Assembly (NCBI GenBank): GCA_950295325.1
Contig: OX485807.1
Location: 10,877,001 to 10,941,000, forward strand
Source of the DNA: Polytrichum commune
Taxonomy: Eukaryota > Streptophyta > Polytrichopsida > Polytrichales > Polytrichaceae
Direction of reading: 5' to 3'
DNA length: 64,000 nucleotides
The notes beneath the pieces are model-generated. The model had not been told where the DNA came from. It ran no database searches and saw nothing but the letters and a program-made list of their open reading frames with translations. The first letter of the stretch is position 1. The number at the start of each line of letters is the position of its first letter. Shown here piece by piece: positions 47,897-59,581 of this stretch. The position numbers were made by a program, and so were the translations under genes.

Positions 47897-48650
47897 GGGG
47901 CCATTCACGGTTAGGGTACTACTTTTAGCCGTCTAACGGAAAACGGATTTTTTTGGATAACTTCACATTCTTGGTATGCTTAGATTTGTATTGTGAAGCA
48001 TATTTTGGATCATACCTACATTTCATACTCCATATTGAGTACACTGACAAAGTTAATTTAGAAGGAATAGGGTCATCCAAGATATCCTTTTGATTCCTTA
48101 AAGGACATTAAGGAGTATTGTCTTAATTGTTCACCTTAGGATCAAGGAATGAAAAGGACAACAAGAATCAATCGAAACAATCTCAAATTTTTTCCTCACA
48201 CTCATCGTTCAAGTGTGTACCAATAGAACCAAATATGTATTGAATAGCAATTGCCCAACTTTACATGTGGCACCAAACATGTCCAAATATACATATACTC
48301 ACGGCCACACGTAAAAGGAACATTTAGTATTAGAATTGGACAAAAAAATTTATATGAATGGACACATGACACTTTTACTAAGGTACCAAGATACATAACA
48401 GGAAATAATTGACCACCAATGCACACCTAAATAGCAAAAAAATGCCACTGATGTGGCCTAGGGTTTAGGGTTTAGGGTGATTATTAAATAATAATAAAAA
48501 TCTTTCTTGATAAAGCTTATGAACTATCTACTTGTTTATGTAAAATTTATTGATCAAATAATAATATATCATGATAAAAATCAAAATTAATGCGACAAAG
48601 TCCTTAAGTCCTTTGTCCCGAAAGTAGTACCCTGATCGTGAATGGCCCCC
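47897..48650. mobile_element. Non-autonomous DNA element, GGGGGCATTCACGG family (copy 2)
   Basis: The termini GGGGCCATTCACGG and CGTGAATGGCCCCC and the whole body align with 18962-19780. AAT occurs next to both ends. Compared with copy 1, a segment of about 75 bp is missing in the interior and telomere-like repeats stand at that point. It lies only 27 bp from the hAT-type element. Confidence 0.75.
48459..48477. repeat. Interstitial plant telomere repeats (TTTAGGG, about 2.7 units)
   Basis: The words TAGGG, TTTAGGG and TTTAGGG follow each other directly after ATGTGGCC, inside the non-autonomous element. The related copy at 19517 has unrelated sequence at this place. Confidence 0.85.
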
Positions 48651-48759
48651 AATACGAATATCCTCAAAGGATGATGAAGTGAACTCATGAGGTGTCGGAG
48701 TTCCAATGTTCATATGTTCAATACCTTCCACCAACAAGTCTTCCGGGAAACTTAGTAGT

Positions 48760-48767
48760 GAGAGCGT

Positions 48768-48844
<77 letters not shown>

Positions 48845-48857
48845 TGATTGGAGAGCG
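48760..48857. repeat. Heptamer microsatellite (GAGAGCG)n
   Basis: About twelve near-perfect units of GAGAGCG run from 48760, with a few variants at both edges (GTAGAGCG, GTGATTG). The unit length is seven, so no frame is kept. Confidence 0.9.
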
Positions 48858-49337
48858 ACAAAATTTAGATTTTATTGGGTAATTTTAGGAGAAGCCGTGC
48901 CTATTTCTGTGGATTTAGGGGTAGTTTGAATTCAATTTGTTGGAAAGGCACCCCATTCCCGTGGACATAAGAAACCTGAATTGTTCGAGAAACCAACGGA
49001 TCCTATAGGCGTGGAAGATTCCATTTGTTCTCAAACATCCTAGAGTCTAGGTTTGAAATGTTTCATATTAAATTAGGGCTGACGTCACCACTTGAAATCA
49101 AACATAAACATATGATGAACAATGTAAGTGTACATAAATGATTTCCACAAAGTGATAAATTGCGCCAAGTAGGTTGGGTACTATTTCCAAGTACGATTAG
49201 ATTTCAATAATTACCATACACAAAATATTTGATTGGCCGAGAAAATGTTCATGAAGATAGGTGCCAAACTCAAGACTTACAAAAATGTGTATTCAGTTCA
49301 AGTAGCTATATACAACCATCCTCTACTTTATTTCCAT

Positions 49338-49838
49338 CTACACCCTATCGGCCGGGCATGTCCAATATGGGTAAAATGATTCAAAGATCATGCCATATAA
49401 CTCCTCCGCACACCAGCAACTCTCCAATTCATCCCTTAGTTTAGCCAATGAACGCAATGATAAATCCCCCAAGTCCGACATAAGAATCCTCTGCGAAATT
49501 TTTGAGCTGACGTGGCGGCTACGAGAGAACCACATCATGTTCATTTGAAATTGTGTGATGAGGTTATGTTCGCGTGGCAAACACACCCTTAAGTCTACAT
49601 TGGGACCCATGGCGTATTCATATTGAGCCAAACGAAGAGCATTGTACTCCACACTTTTATCCACAACATTTTTCCATGATTTGCAACATAGCCTCAAATC
49701 GTGGATTAGCGACAAACGACGTTGGGTGTCCAATACCGTCTCCCGGCCCGTATCCACATTTGCGGCACCCACCAATAAGTTGGGAACTAAGACTGACAAT
49801 TGTACATATAGGTCCAGATGTAGTACGAGTGGCTCCAT
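49338..49838 (-). CDS. Hypothetical protein fragment, possibly F-box-like
   Basis: A frame of about 165 codons with an internal ATG near 49836 (MEPLV) contains DLRLCCKSWKNVVDKSVEYNALRLAQYE. This resembles the segment after the F-box helix in some plant F-box proteins, where CKSW is common. Later residues are rich in L and R helices (DLGDLSLRSLAKLRDEL). The family call is weak and exon structure is unknown. It ends just before a large minisatellite. Confidence 0.35.
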   Translation of the reverse strand: MEPLVLHLDLYVQLSVLVPNLLVGAANVDTGRETVLDTQRRLSLIHDLRLCCKSWKNVVDKSVEYNALRLAQYEYAMGPNVDLRVCLPREHNLITQFQMNMMWFSRSRHVSSKISQRILMSDLGDLSLRSLAKLRDELESCWCAEELYGMIFESFYPYWTCPADRV

Positions 49839-49878
49839 GACGTGCAATTAGAGCGATCTTCCACAACCTGATGAACAA

Positions 49879-52656
49879 ATGATGAGGTACACAAATGAAC
49901 TCAAAATCCAAGTAAATTTTGGCCAAGAACTTAACCTCAACCCAAAGACTCAAGAATGCTTAAAATTCACAAGAGTCTTAAACTCACACACAAGAGCATA
50001 CAATTTGAAATTTTTGGCCAAGGCCTCAACCCCATATACAAGAGCTAACAATCACAAACTTTTGGCCAATGCCTTAACCTCACACACAAGAGCCACTAAT
50101 CTGATATGTTTGGCCAAGGCTTTAACCTCATATACAAGAGCCCACAATCTGAAATATTTGGCCAAGGCCTTAACATCACATTCAAAAGCCTACAATCTGA
50201 AATTGTTGGCCAAGGCCTTAACCTCACACACAAGAGCCAACAATCTGAAATTTTTGGGCAAGGGCTTAACCTCACACACAAGAGCCACTAATCTGATATG
50301 TTTGGGCAAGGGCTTAACCTTACACACAAGAGCCACTAATCTGATATGTTTGGCCAAGGACTTAACCTCATATACAAGAGCCTACAATCACAAATTTTTG
50401 GCCAAGCCCTTAACCTCATATAGAAGAGGATACAATCACAAATTTTTGGCCAAGGCCTTAACCTCACATACAAGAGCCACTGATCTGATATGTTTGGCCA
50501 AGGACTTAACCTCATATACAAGAGCCTACAATCACAAATTTTTGGCCAAGCCCTTAACCTCATATAGAAAAGGATACAATCACAAATTTTTGGCCAAGGC
50601 CTTAACCTCACATATAAGAGCCCCTAATCTGATATGTTTGGCCAAGGCCTTAACCTCACATACAAGAGGCTACAATAACAAGTTTTTGGCCAAGGCCTCA
50701 ACCCCATATACAAGATCTAACAATCACAAACTTTTGGCCAATGCCTTAACCTCACACACAAGGGCCACTAATCTGATATGTTTGGCCAAGGCTTTAACCT
50801 CATATACAAGAGCCCACAATCTGAAATATTTGGCCAAGGCCTTAACATCACATTCAAAAGCCTACAATCTGAAATTGTTGGCCAAGGCCTTAACCTCACA
50901 CACAAGAGCCAACAATCTGAAATTTTTGGCCAAGGCCTCAACACCATATACAAGAGCTAACAATCTAAAATTTTTGGGCAAGGGCTTAACCTCACACACA
51001 AGAGCCCCTAATCTGATATGTTTGGCCAAGGCCTTAACCTCACATACAAGAGGCTACAATAACAAATGTTTGGCCAAGGCCTCAACCCCATCTACAAGAG
51101 CTAACAATCACAAACTTTTGGCCAATGCCTTAACCTCACACACAAGAGCCACTAATATGATATGTTTAGCCAAGGCTTTAACCTCATATACAAGAGCCCA
51201 CAATCTGAAATATTTGGCCAAGGCCTTAACATCACATTCAAAAGCCTACAATCTGAAATTGTTGGCCAAGGCCTTAACCTCACACACAAGAGCCAACAAT
51301 CTGAAATTTTTGGCCAAGGCCTCAACACCATATACAAGAGCTAACAATCTAAAATTTTTGGGCAAGGGCTTAACCTCACACACAAGAGCCCCTAATCTGA
51401 TATGTTTGGCCAAGGCCTCAACCCCATCTACAAGAGCTAACAATCACAAACTTTTGGCCAATGCCTTAACCTCACACACAAGAGCCACTAATCTGATATG
51501 TTTGGCCAAGGCTTTAACCTCATATACAAGAGCCCACAATCTGAAATATTTGGCCAAGGCCTTAACATCACATTCAAAAGCCTACAATCTGAAATTGTTG
51601 GCCAAGGCCTTAACCTCACACACAAGAGCCAACAATCTGAAATTTTTGGGCAAGGGCTTAACCTCACACACAAGAGCCACTAATCTGATATGTTTGGGCA
51701 AGGGCTTAACCTTACACACAAGAGCCACTAATCTGATATGTTTGGCCAAGGACTTAACCTCATATACAAGAGCCTACAATCACAAATTTTTGGCCAAGCC
51801 CTTAACCTCATATAGAAGAGGATACAATCACAAATTTTTGGCCAAGGCCTTAACCTCACATACAAGAGCCACTGATCTGATATGTTTGGCCAAGGACTTA
51901 ACCTCATATACAAGAGCCTACAATCACAAATTTTTGGCCAAGCCCTTAACCTCATATAGAAGAGGATACAATCACAAATTTTTGGCCAAGGCCTTAACCT
52001 CACATACAAGAGCCACTGATCTGATATGTTTGGCCAAGGACTTAACCTCATATACAAGAGCCTACAATCACAAATTTTTGGCCAAGCCCTTAACCTCATA
52101 TAGAAGAGGATACAATCACAAATTTTTGGCCAAGGCCTTAACCTCACATATAAGAGCCCCTAATCTGATATGTTTGGCCAAGGCCTTAACCTCACATACA
52201 AGAGGCTACAATAACAAGTTTTTGGCCAAGGCCTCAACCCCATATACAAGATCTAACAATCACAAACTTTTGGCCAATGCCTTAACCTCACACACAAGGG
52301 CCACTAATCTGATATGTTTGGCCAAGGCTTTAACCTCATATACAAGAGCCCACAATCTGAAATATTTGGCCAAGGCCTTAACATCACATTCAAAAGCCTA
52401 CAATCTGAAATTGTTGGCCAAGGCCTTAACCTCACACACAAGAGCCCACAATCTGAAATATTTGGCCAAGGCCTTAACATCACATTCAAAAGCCTACAAT
52501 CTGAAATTGTTGGCCAAGGCCTTAACCTCACACACAAGAGCCAACAATCTGAAATTTTTGGCCAAGGCCTCAACACCATATACAAGATCTAACAATCTGA
52601 AATCTTTGGGCAAGGGCTTAACCTCACACACAAGAGCCACTAATCTGATATGTTAG
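49879..52656 (+). other. 925-codon open frame across the minisatellite, probably not a gene
   Basis: An ATG-initiated frame runs through the whole array and would encode about 57 copies of a 16-residue unit of the type LAKALTSHTRANNLKF. The peptide is very basic, with no signal peptide, no membrane segment and no recognised domain. Other frames of the same array on both strands are also open over many units. The first 35 codons before the array show no special feature. I regard it as a by-product of the repeat; transcription has not been shown. Confidence 0.25.
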
Positions 52657-52755
52657 GCCAAGGACTTAACCTCACAAACAAGAGCCTACAATCTGAAATT
52701 TTTGGCCAAGGGCTTAACCTCAAAAACAAGAGCATAGAATCTGAAATTTTTGGGC
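49970..52755. repeat. 48-bp minisatellite, about 58 units, with higher-order structure
   Basis: The basic unit contains TTTTTGGCCAAGGCC, TTAACCTCACA and CAAGAGCC followed by CAATCTGAAA or variants. Larger blocks recur at offsets of 672, 384, 336 and 816 bp, all multiples of 48, so the array grew by unequal exchange or slippage of multi-unit blocks. Units fall into recognisable variants (AATCTGATATG, AATCACAAA, CATTCAAAAGCC). Because 48 is divisible by three, several frames on both strands remain open for long distances. Confidence 0.95.
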
Positions 52756-53169
52756 CATTAAAAGTGAGAGCATCCTAAAATCCTAACCAAATCAACACCT
52801 GAATCCAACTCAAGAATAAGGACTACACATCTAGGGCAATCGGAAGTGAGAGCATTCACCTGAAACAAGGTTGACAATCTTGTAGAAACAGAGTTGAGAG
52901 TCTGAGCACTCAATAGGTTGGAGTAGCACAATGCTTGGGCTTGAAAGTATTACATGCCGAAATAGGAGAGCACGTGCTTGGAGCGGCACAATGTGAAAAG
53001 GGTGCACGGGGATGTGACCATAATTGGAAGGAGATATGCATTCAATGCATTACATTAATGGGATGAATCTGAACTTAACTAGGGGATCTTAACTAATATT
53101 GCACATAATGACAGAGGATGCAATATATAACATTATGGCTGTAATGCCACATGCAAAAATCTGGGATGA

Positions 53170-56100
53170 ACCCCATACCCGGGGACCCTCTCGAAACCGA
53201 GAGGGTCCACAAGTAGTCCAACCACTCAAGTTGACAAAATCTAATTACCTACCTAATCCACATACATTCATGTAAAAATGAATACTATCCATAATATCCC
53301 CACCTTGACCCTCTCGGTTCCGAGAGGGTCTCACTGTCAAGGATACACAAACGTTTTCAACCTAAGTACCTACGTAATACACATACATGCACGTACAGAA
53401 GGCACATAATAGTTGTGAAAATCTGGTCCTTACTATCACAACCTACACCCGAGAGGGTATCACTCTCATGCATATACAAAAATTTCAAACGTAAGTACCC
53501 ACCTAGACCACATACATTCACATCCACAAGGCACATCATAGTTGTAAAAATCTGGTCCATACTATCCCAACATTGACCCTCTCGGTTCCGAGAGGGTGGG
53601 CCTCTTATGAATACACAAACATTAACAACCTAAGTACCTACCTAGTCCACATACATACACATAGACAAGCCAAGTCATAGTTGTGAAAATCTGGTCCATA
53701 CTATCCCCAACTTGACCCTCTCGGTTCCGAGAGGGTCTCACTTTCATGCACACACAAAAGTTTTGAACATGAATAACTACTTGGTCCAAATACATTCACA
53801 TAAACAAGCCAAATCAGAGTTGTCGAAATGTGGTCCACACTATCCCAACCTCGACCCTCTCGGTTCCGAGAGGGTCTCCCTCTCATGCACTCGTAAACAT
53901 TTTCAACATGAATTACTAGTTGGTCCACATACATTCACATACAAAAGCCACATCATAGTTTTCAAAATCTGGTCCATACTAAACCCATCCTAGACACTGT
54001 CTGTTCCGAGAGGGTCTCATCCTAGTGCACAAACAAAACTTTTCAACATGAACTAATAATTGGTCCACAAACAAACATATACACAAGACAAATCATAGTT
54101 GACAAAATCTGGTCCATTGTGGTACTTTTGGGCCACCCCCTTTCGAGGGAGCCTAAAAGTATCACACAAGCCCTTCGGTGAAGGTGGCCTGCATTTGCAG
54201 GCGCCCAAGCCGAACCCGGATGATAGGTGTATAACGTGAGTAGTTAGATTTTTAAGGGAGATTAAATATGCGTCGTAGTACCTCCGGAGGTTAGGCCTTA
54301 GTTTTTTACTACTGTGGCTTTAAACTCCACTAACCAATTTCATATCTAGTTCTAACCTTAACCTACACCTATTCTACGCGCAGACGCACCAGCCTTGAAA
54401 CCAAGGCAATCCTAATTTGTGAATTGGGATGGTTCTGATACACCCAACCGGGTGTGACTCATACCACCCTAACTCAACGAACGGAATAACGACAATTTGA
54501 TGGACCATTCAATTCTTCCTATTTCTTTATTTAGTTCTATTTAGTTTTCTAAGCGGGGGAACTTGGCCTAAGTCCCACCCTTCACACAAATTCCTTCTTA
54601 ATTACTTATTTTTGTTTGCACGTCCTAACTTACTACATTAACATATTAGGCATCACCCCTTACCTCGGGTCTCTTGCCAACAAGGCTTTACGATTTATTT
54701 TGTATGTTTTGATTGTTAAATGTGTTTACACTGGATAGACCACGAAATGCAACTCAATGGAACCAGGGTGACGGGCGACCTGTAGGTTCAACCTGTTGCG
54801 CAATCTTCATAAATTGGGGCCATTACTCCCAATCTATGGGGCCAACAACATAATAGTGGATTCGCGGGTCATTAACCCCACCTTTCCACCAACAACATTC
54901 AGAGTGGTCGTGTCGGTGATTAATCCGACTTACCACACACGAAACTTGCTAATAAATGAAGCTACTACCACAAAACATACCAAGGGCCCCGAAAACAATG
55001 GAATTGGGTACTCCCTTGGCGGTCAAGTGGTCAAGCCACTTGACCTTACGAGATAGGTGAGTGGGTTTAGAGATGCGTACCTTAGCCGTGCTCCCTCCAA
55101 TCCTAAATGGAAGGCTTAAGGTTAGTTAATTTACCTCAATTTTCCTCGGTTGATTTGGGCTTGATGTAGGCCGAGCCGCTACCTCCTTCCTTGCTCCACT
55201 TTCCGAGCGTCGACCTTGCCTCCTTCTTTGTAACTAGTTTGGTAGTAAGCGTACCTTAGTTAACAATTAAAATATAAAGTGTTATTCTGCCCTGTAATTT
55301 AATCCTAAGCATAATATTTATACTTAGTGCACCAAATTATCTTTCCAATGATCTAAAAATCACTCTAATCGGATAAGAAATGCAAAAGTTATGAGGGTTG
55401 GAAGTGTGAGGTCGATTCAACCGACCCTTCCAACCCACCTATCTACCTTCTAACTTCAAGAATTCATAGCACATTCCTTACTACTTGGATCTAGGCTTTC
55501 CTTATACCATTGGAAAGCTATGAACAAGCTCTAACTAGAAAAAATTATGACATCAGCAGGTTAAGCTAATAGAAATTCAGCGGACTCCTTGTAACACAGC
55601 AGTCAATCAAGAAGGCTTAAACTATGTATCTCGCCTTCAACAATTCATATCTAATTCAAATCTTAGTCAAATCAAACGTTCTATATGACCCTGGAGAGAT
55701 ATTAAAAAGATGTATTTGATAAAAATATGTGATTAGAAAGGTAAGCCGAAGTGAACCCAGCAGGTCCTCTGTAATGCAGCAGTCAACCAAAAGTTCTCAA
55801 ACTATGTGTCCCATCTTGCACAATTCATATCTAATTCAAATCATGCTCAAATCAAATGTTCTAAGCCATTTTGGAAAGCTACACAAAAGTTCTACTTGGG
55901 AAAAATATAATTTCTTGGAATTAAAATTCCTATTGGGCTCGCAGGTCTGATCCAGCAGCCGCTACCCACAAGACCACCCAGTTTTTCTACTCCATCTTTG
56001 AAAATCCATAACTAATTGTCATCTCAACCAAATCACAAATGGGAAACGGCTATGGATAGCTATATGAAATCTCTCTAAGAGAAAAATGATAAGTATCTTG

Positions 56101-57830
56101 TTCTAGCTTTTGAACTAAGCCTTCAGGGCATTGGCAGATGAGGTCTATAATGCCTCTACTCAAAACTCTACCATCCAACCTACCTCTACAAAAGAAGGAA
56201 TAATTTTGTTGGTGTGTTAATAAACACACAACCTAACTAGGAGAGAGAGAGTAGAGGAGGTTCTCAAGCCTTTCTTTTAGACCATTGAGAATACATGCTA
56301 AAGGATTTTTTCCTAACTACATTGAAGCAGGGCTTCGCCCAAAAACTAGAGAAAGAGAGAGTGCTACAAGGTGGAAGGAGGGGTTTTTAAACCCTCTCAC
56401 AAAAGGGTTGGACCCCTCCTCCACCGGATCCATTTTTCAAACCCTTTCCCGAAATTTTGGCTCGGGGGTTTTCCCGGTTGAGGTTGCCACCCTCTCGCCG
56501 AGGTGGCTCCGACAAAAAACCTTTAGAAATCTTTCTAATTTTTCCGCCATCGAGTTGGCAAGGGGGCAAGTGGGCAAGTATCCCCCTTGCTCTCTTTCTT
56601 TTTTGTCTTCAAAATTCTTCACGCCGATTTTATCTTCTTACGTAAAACACCTCCAATAGTCTTGTGTGCCTCACACTAACTAATAAACTAACACTTGCTT
56701 AGCTAGCATCTACTAACATTTGCTTAGCTAGTTGTTTTTACTAGCTAGCACATTTTTTCTACTTTGCTATCTTCTAGCACTACTTAGTTTCATTTTGACC
56801 TTCCTTCTTCTAGGCTAAATGCTAAATGAACTAATTTTCCCTAAATTCCCTATCAATTCTAACTTTTAATGCTAACATTCTAACTAAAAGTGATCCCGCA
56901 GAGTGGTGGACCACTCAAAGGGTTCACATCCATACTGTCCCCAGCTTGACCCTCTCGGTTCCGAGAGGGTCTCACTCTCATGCACCCAAAATCAATTTCA
57001 TTATGACTAACTAGATGGACCACATACATACACATAGACAAGCCAAATCATAATTGTCAAATTCTGGTCCATACTAACCCCAAATTCACCCTCTCGGTTC
57101 TGAGAGGGTCTAACACTCATGTACACACAAAAGTTTTGAACATGAATAACTAGTTGGTCCAAATACATTCACATACACAAGCCACATCAGAGTTGTCGAA
57201 ATCTGGTCCACACTATCCCAACCTCGACCCTCTCGGTTCCGAGAGGGTCTCCCTCTCACGAACCCGCAAACAATTTCAACATGAATTACTAGTTGGTCCA
57301 CATACATTCACAAACAAAAGCCACATCATAGTTTTCAAAATCTGGTCCATACTAAACCCATCCTAGACCCTCTCGGTTCCGAGAGAGTCTCATCCTAGTG
57401 CACACACAAAAATTCTCAACATGAATTACTAAGTGGTCCACAAAGAAATCTATACACAAGCCACATCATAGTTGTCAAAATCTGGTCCATACTATCCCCA
57501 CCTTGACCCTCTCGGTTCCGAGAGGGTCTCACTCTCTTGCAAACACAAATCTTTTGAAGATGAATAACTAGTTGGTCCAAATACATTCACATACACAAGC
57601 AAAATCATAGTTGTCAAAATCTGGTCCTTAATATCCCCACCTTGACCCTCTGGGTTCCGAGAGGGTCTCCCTTTCATGCACCCGCGAACAATTTCAACAT
57701 GAATAACTAGCTGGTCCACATACAGTCACATACTGAAGCCACATCATAGTTGTGAAAATCTGGTCCATACTAAAACCATCCTAGACCCTCTCGGTTCCGA
57801 GAGGGTCGGCCACTTATGGACATAAGATAA
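53170..57830. repeat. ~139-bp tandem array with a hairpin in most units, interrupted at 54118-56928
   Basis: About 13 units carry an inverted repeat with arms GACCCTCTCGG and CCGAGAGGGTC separated by TT. Examples are near 53308, 53574, 53714, 53853, 56949, 57227, 57505 and 57785. Units also share ATAGTTGTGAAAATCTGGTCC and CACATACATTCACAT. Some hairpins are eroded (for example 53450 and 53991). The first, at 53185, has a different centre. No coding potential is seen. Confidence 0.9.
54118..56928. mobile_element. 2.8-kb LTR-like insertion in the hairpin array
   Basis: It is bounded by TGTGGTAC and GGTTCACA (TG...CA) and a perfect 5-bp duplication TCCAT (54113-54117 and 56929-56933). The array continues in phase on both sides. 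No terminal direct repeat and no protein domain were found inside. It is either a large solo LTR or a non-autonomous LTR-type element that lost one LTR. Words at 54870-54935 resemble the leader of the methyltransferase retrotransposon. Confidence 0.75.
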
Positions 57831-57986
57831 GTAATTGAAAGAGAGATTGAAAGGTAAAAAACACATAAGATGATGGAGTTAAATGGGGTTTTAAAAAGGG
57901 CAATGGAAATTCAACAAGGGAATTTGTAAGTAACTCAAACATAAAGAAAACATAAAGAATAGGGGTTCCAAACGCACTAGGTGTAG

Positions 57987-59581
57987 TCAACAACTAGGAC
58001 TATCATGTCTATCACTAACCTCGCCCTGGTCGGCCTCTATGTCTAGGAAATCAAATACTACTTTGTTGAGAGGGCGAATGCGACGAGGAGGTGGGGAAGA
58101 TGCTTCTGCCAAAAGATTGGCAAGGTCAGCGGCATACGAAGGGAGCTGGAAGGTTGTCGAAGGGGTTGCAAACATGTCCGCATTAAGGACACGAATGGGA
58201 CTCTCATTTTGAACTCTGCACAGTCAAGACGGAAAAACAAAACAAATTAGTACAAGCCAAAAAATCCGATAGAAGAAGATACAAATACAAGCAAGTAAGA
58301 AGACAAGAACGAACTTACGCACACAACAAATCGAAATTGCGCTTGGCCATCTTCCGGGGAGGAGGACCAAAAACGGATCCTCGTTGTGGGGCAGCATGCT
58401 GAGAAGTGTGTTCTTGCTCAGTTTCACGCATAGGAAGGAGGATGGACTTAAAGATGTCGAGATCGGACTCAAGCGCCACAATATGACGTTGAATGGAACG
58501 ACATGCAATCACGGAACCTCCTATAAAAACAAAATGGCATAAGATGAGCATAAGGGAATGAATGGGAAATGAAGTAAGGAAAAAAAACAAGGAAATGAAA
58601 CAAGGAAAAGAAAAACCGACCAATGCCACATTGCCAATCCATAATAATGTCGTCTTTATCCGTGAGGACGGAGAAAATGATGGAGAAGAACTCCGGGCGC
58701 TTCTCACGAACACCTCTCCAAGGGACACCGTCCTCCCTCATCGACTGGTTTTTGGCATCCGCAAAACTGTTGAGCCAACCATCTCTCTTCAAATTGTAAC
58801 CCATGTCTTCGAAGTCCGAAGTCCGAAGTCCGGACATTCAAAACCGAATCATTGCGCACAAGAACCTTGATGAAGAACTTGCGAGTCTGTAAGAAATGAA
58901 AATGATAGTATTAGGAAAACAAAATGGAAGAGCAAAAAAAAGAAAACTAGAAATGGATGAGGCAAGAAAGACATACCAAATCAGCTGGATTAGTAGGCGA
59001 TTGGAGGTCGAGGTCATTCATCCCAAACCAGTCTTCGGCAACGTAGAAATCCTCTGTGTGTGCCCAGTTATGTATGGATCTAGAGACGTCAGGATCGGCG
59101 GCGTGTGCAAAGACAAGGACGCCGTCATCATGGAGGTTTGCGTTAGCGAAGGCAAATAGAACCTCAAAGTAAGAGGAAGAACGCTTGTTCCATTGAGGAA
59201 CATCGGACGAAGATGACGAGATGCCAGGAATACATAGGTTCTCCGGCACATCTGCGAAGAGAAGATCAAGCCCTGTGTGCACCTTAGGTTTGGTATTAGG
59301 ACGAATACGACCCGCTCCCACCTGGAAATAAAAAAGCCAAAGAAAAATATAAGAAACCAATTGGTAAAATAGAATGAATGAACGAGAAAACAACAGAATG
59401 TCGCACAAACCTTAGTAAGAAATTCCTGGATGCGACGGTAAGCCGGGGGGGCAACCTTGGACCGCATGCGTTCCTCTATAAGCTTCCCCATATCGACATT
59501 CTCAAGCAAAGACAGAGAAGACGACTTCTCCGAAGAAGTTGCGGAGGTATCCGGAGCGACGGCCTTCCTCTTGCGTGGCAC
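57987..59581 (-). pseudogene. Five-exon gene with beta-class amino-methyltransferase-like motifs
   Basis: Exons: 59411-59581, 58977-59321, 58621-58886, 58319-58520 and 57987-58215, all with GT/AG borders and compatible phases, ending in TGA at 57987-57989. Exon 1 has a basic stretch (PRKRKA). Exon 2 has LLFADVPENL, at the place of the DPPY-type catalytic motif, then a strand segment GVLVFAHA. Exons 3-4 have IIMDWQCGIGGS, like the FxGxG SAM-binding motif, then a HIVALESD strand. Catalytic motif before SAM motif is the order of beta-class N4/N6 DNA amino-methyltransferases. DVPE is a departure from DPPY, so activity is doubtful. Exon 3 carries three copies of a 7-bp unit (GGACTTC); with two the frame would be continuous over about 400 codons. 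No ATG is visible at the 5' end, where LTR-like sequence begins at 59607. Confidence 0.6.

Noticed and set aside
49879..52656. A 925-residue repeat protein as a real gene
   Set aside because: A 48-bp period keeps frames open by chance; several other frames on both strands are also open across many units, and no domain, signal peptide or promoter is visible.
49970..52755. CRISPR-like array
   Set aside because: Units are contiguous without unique spacers, and the window is a plant genome.
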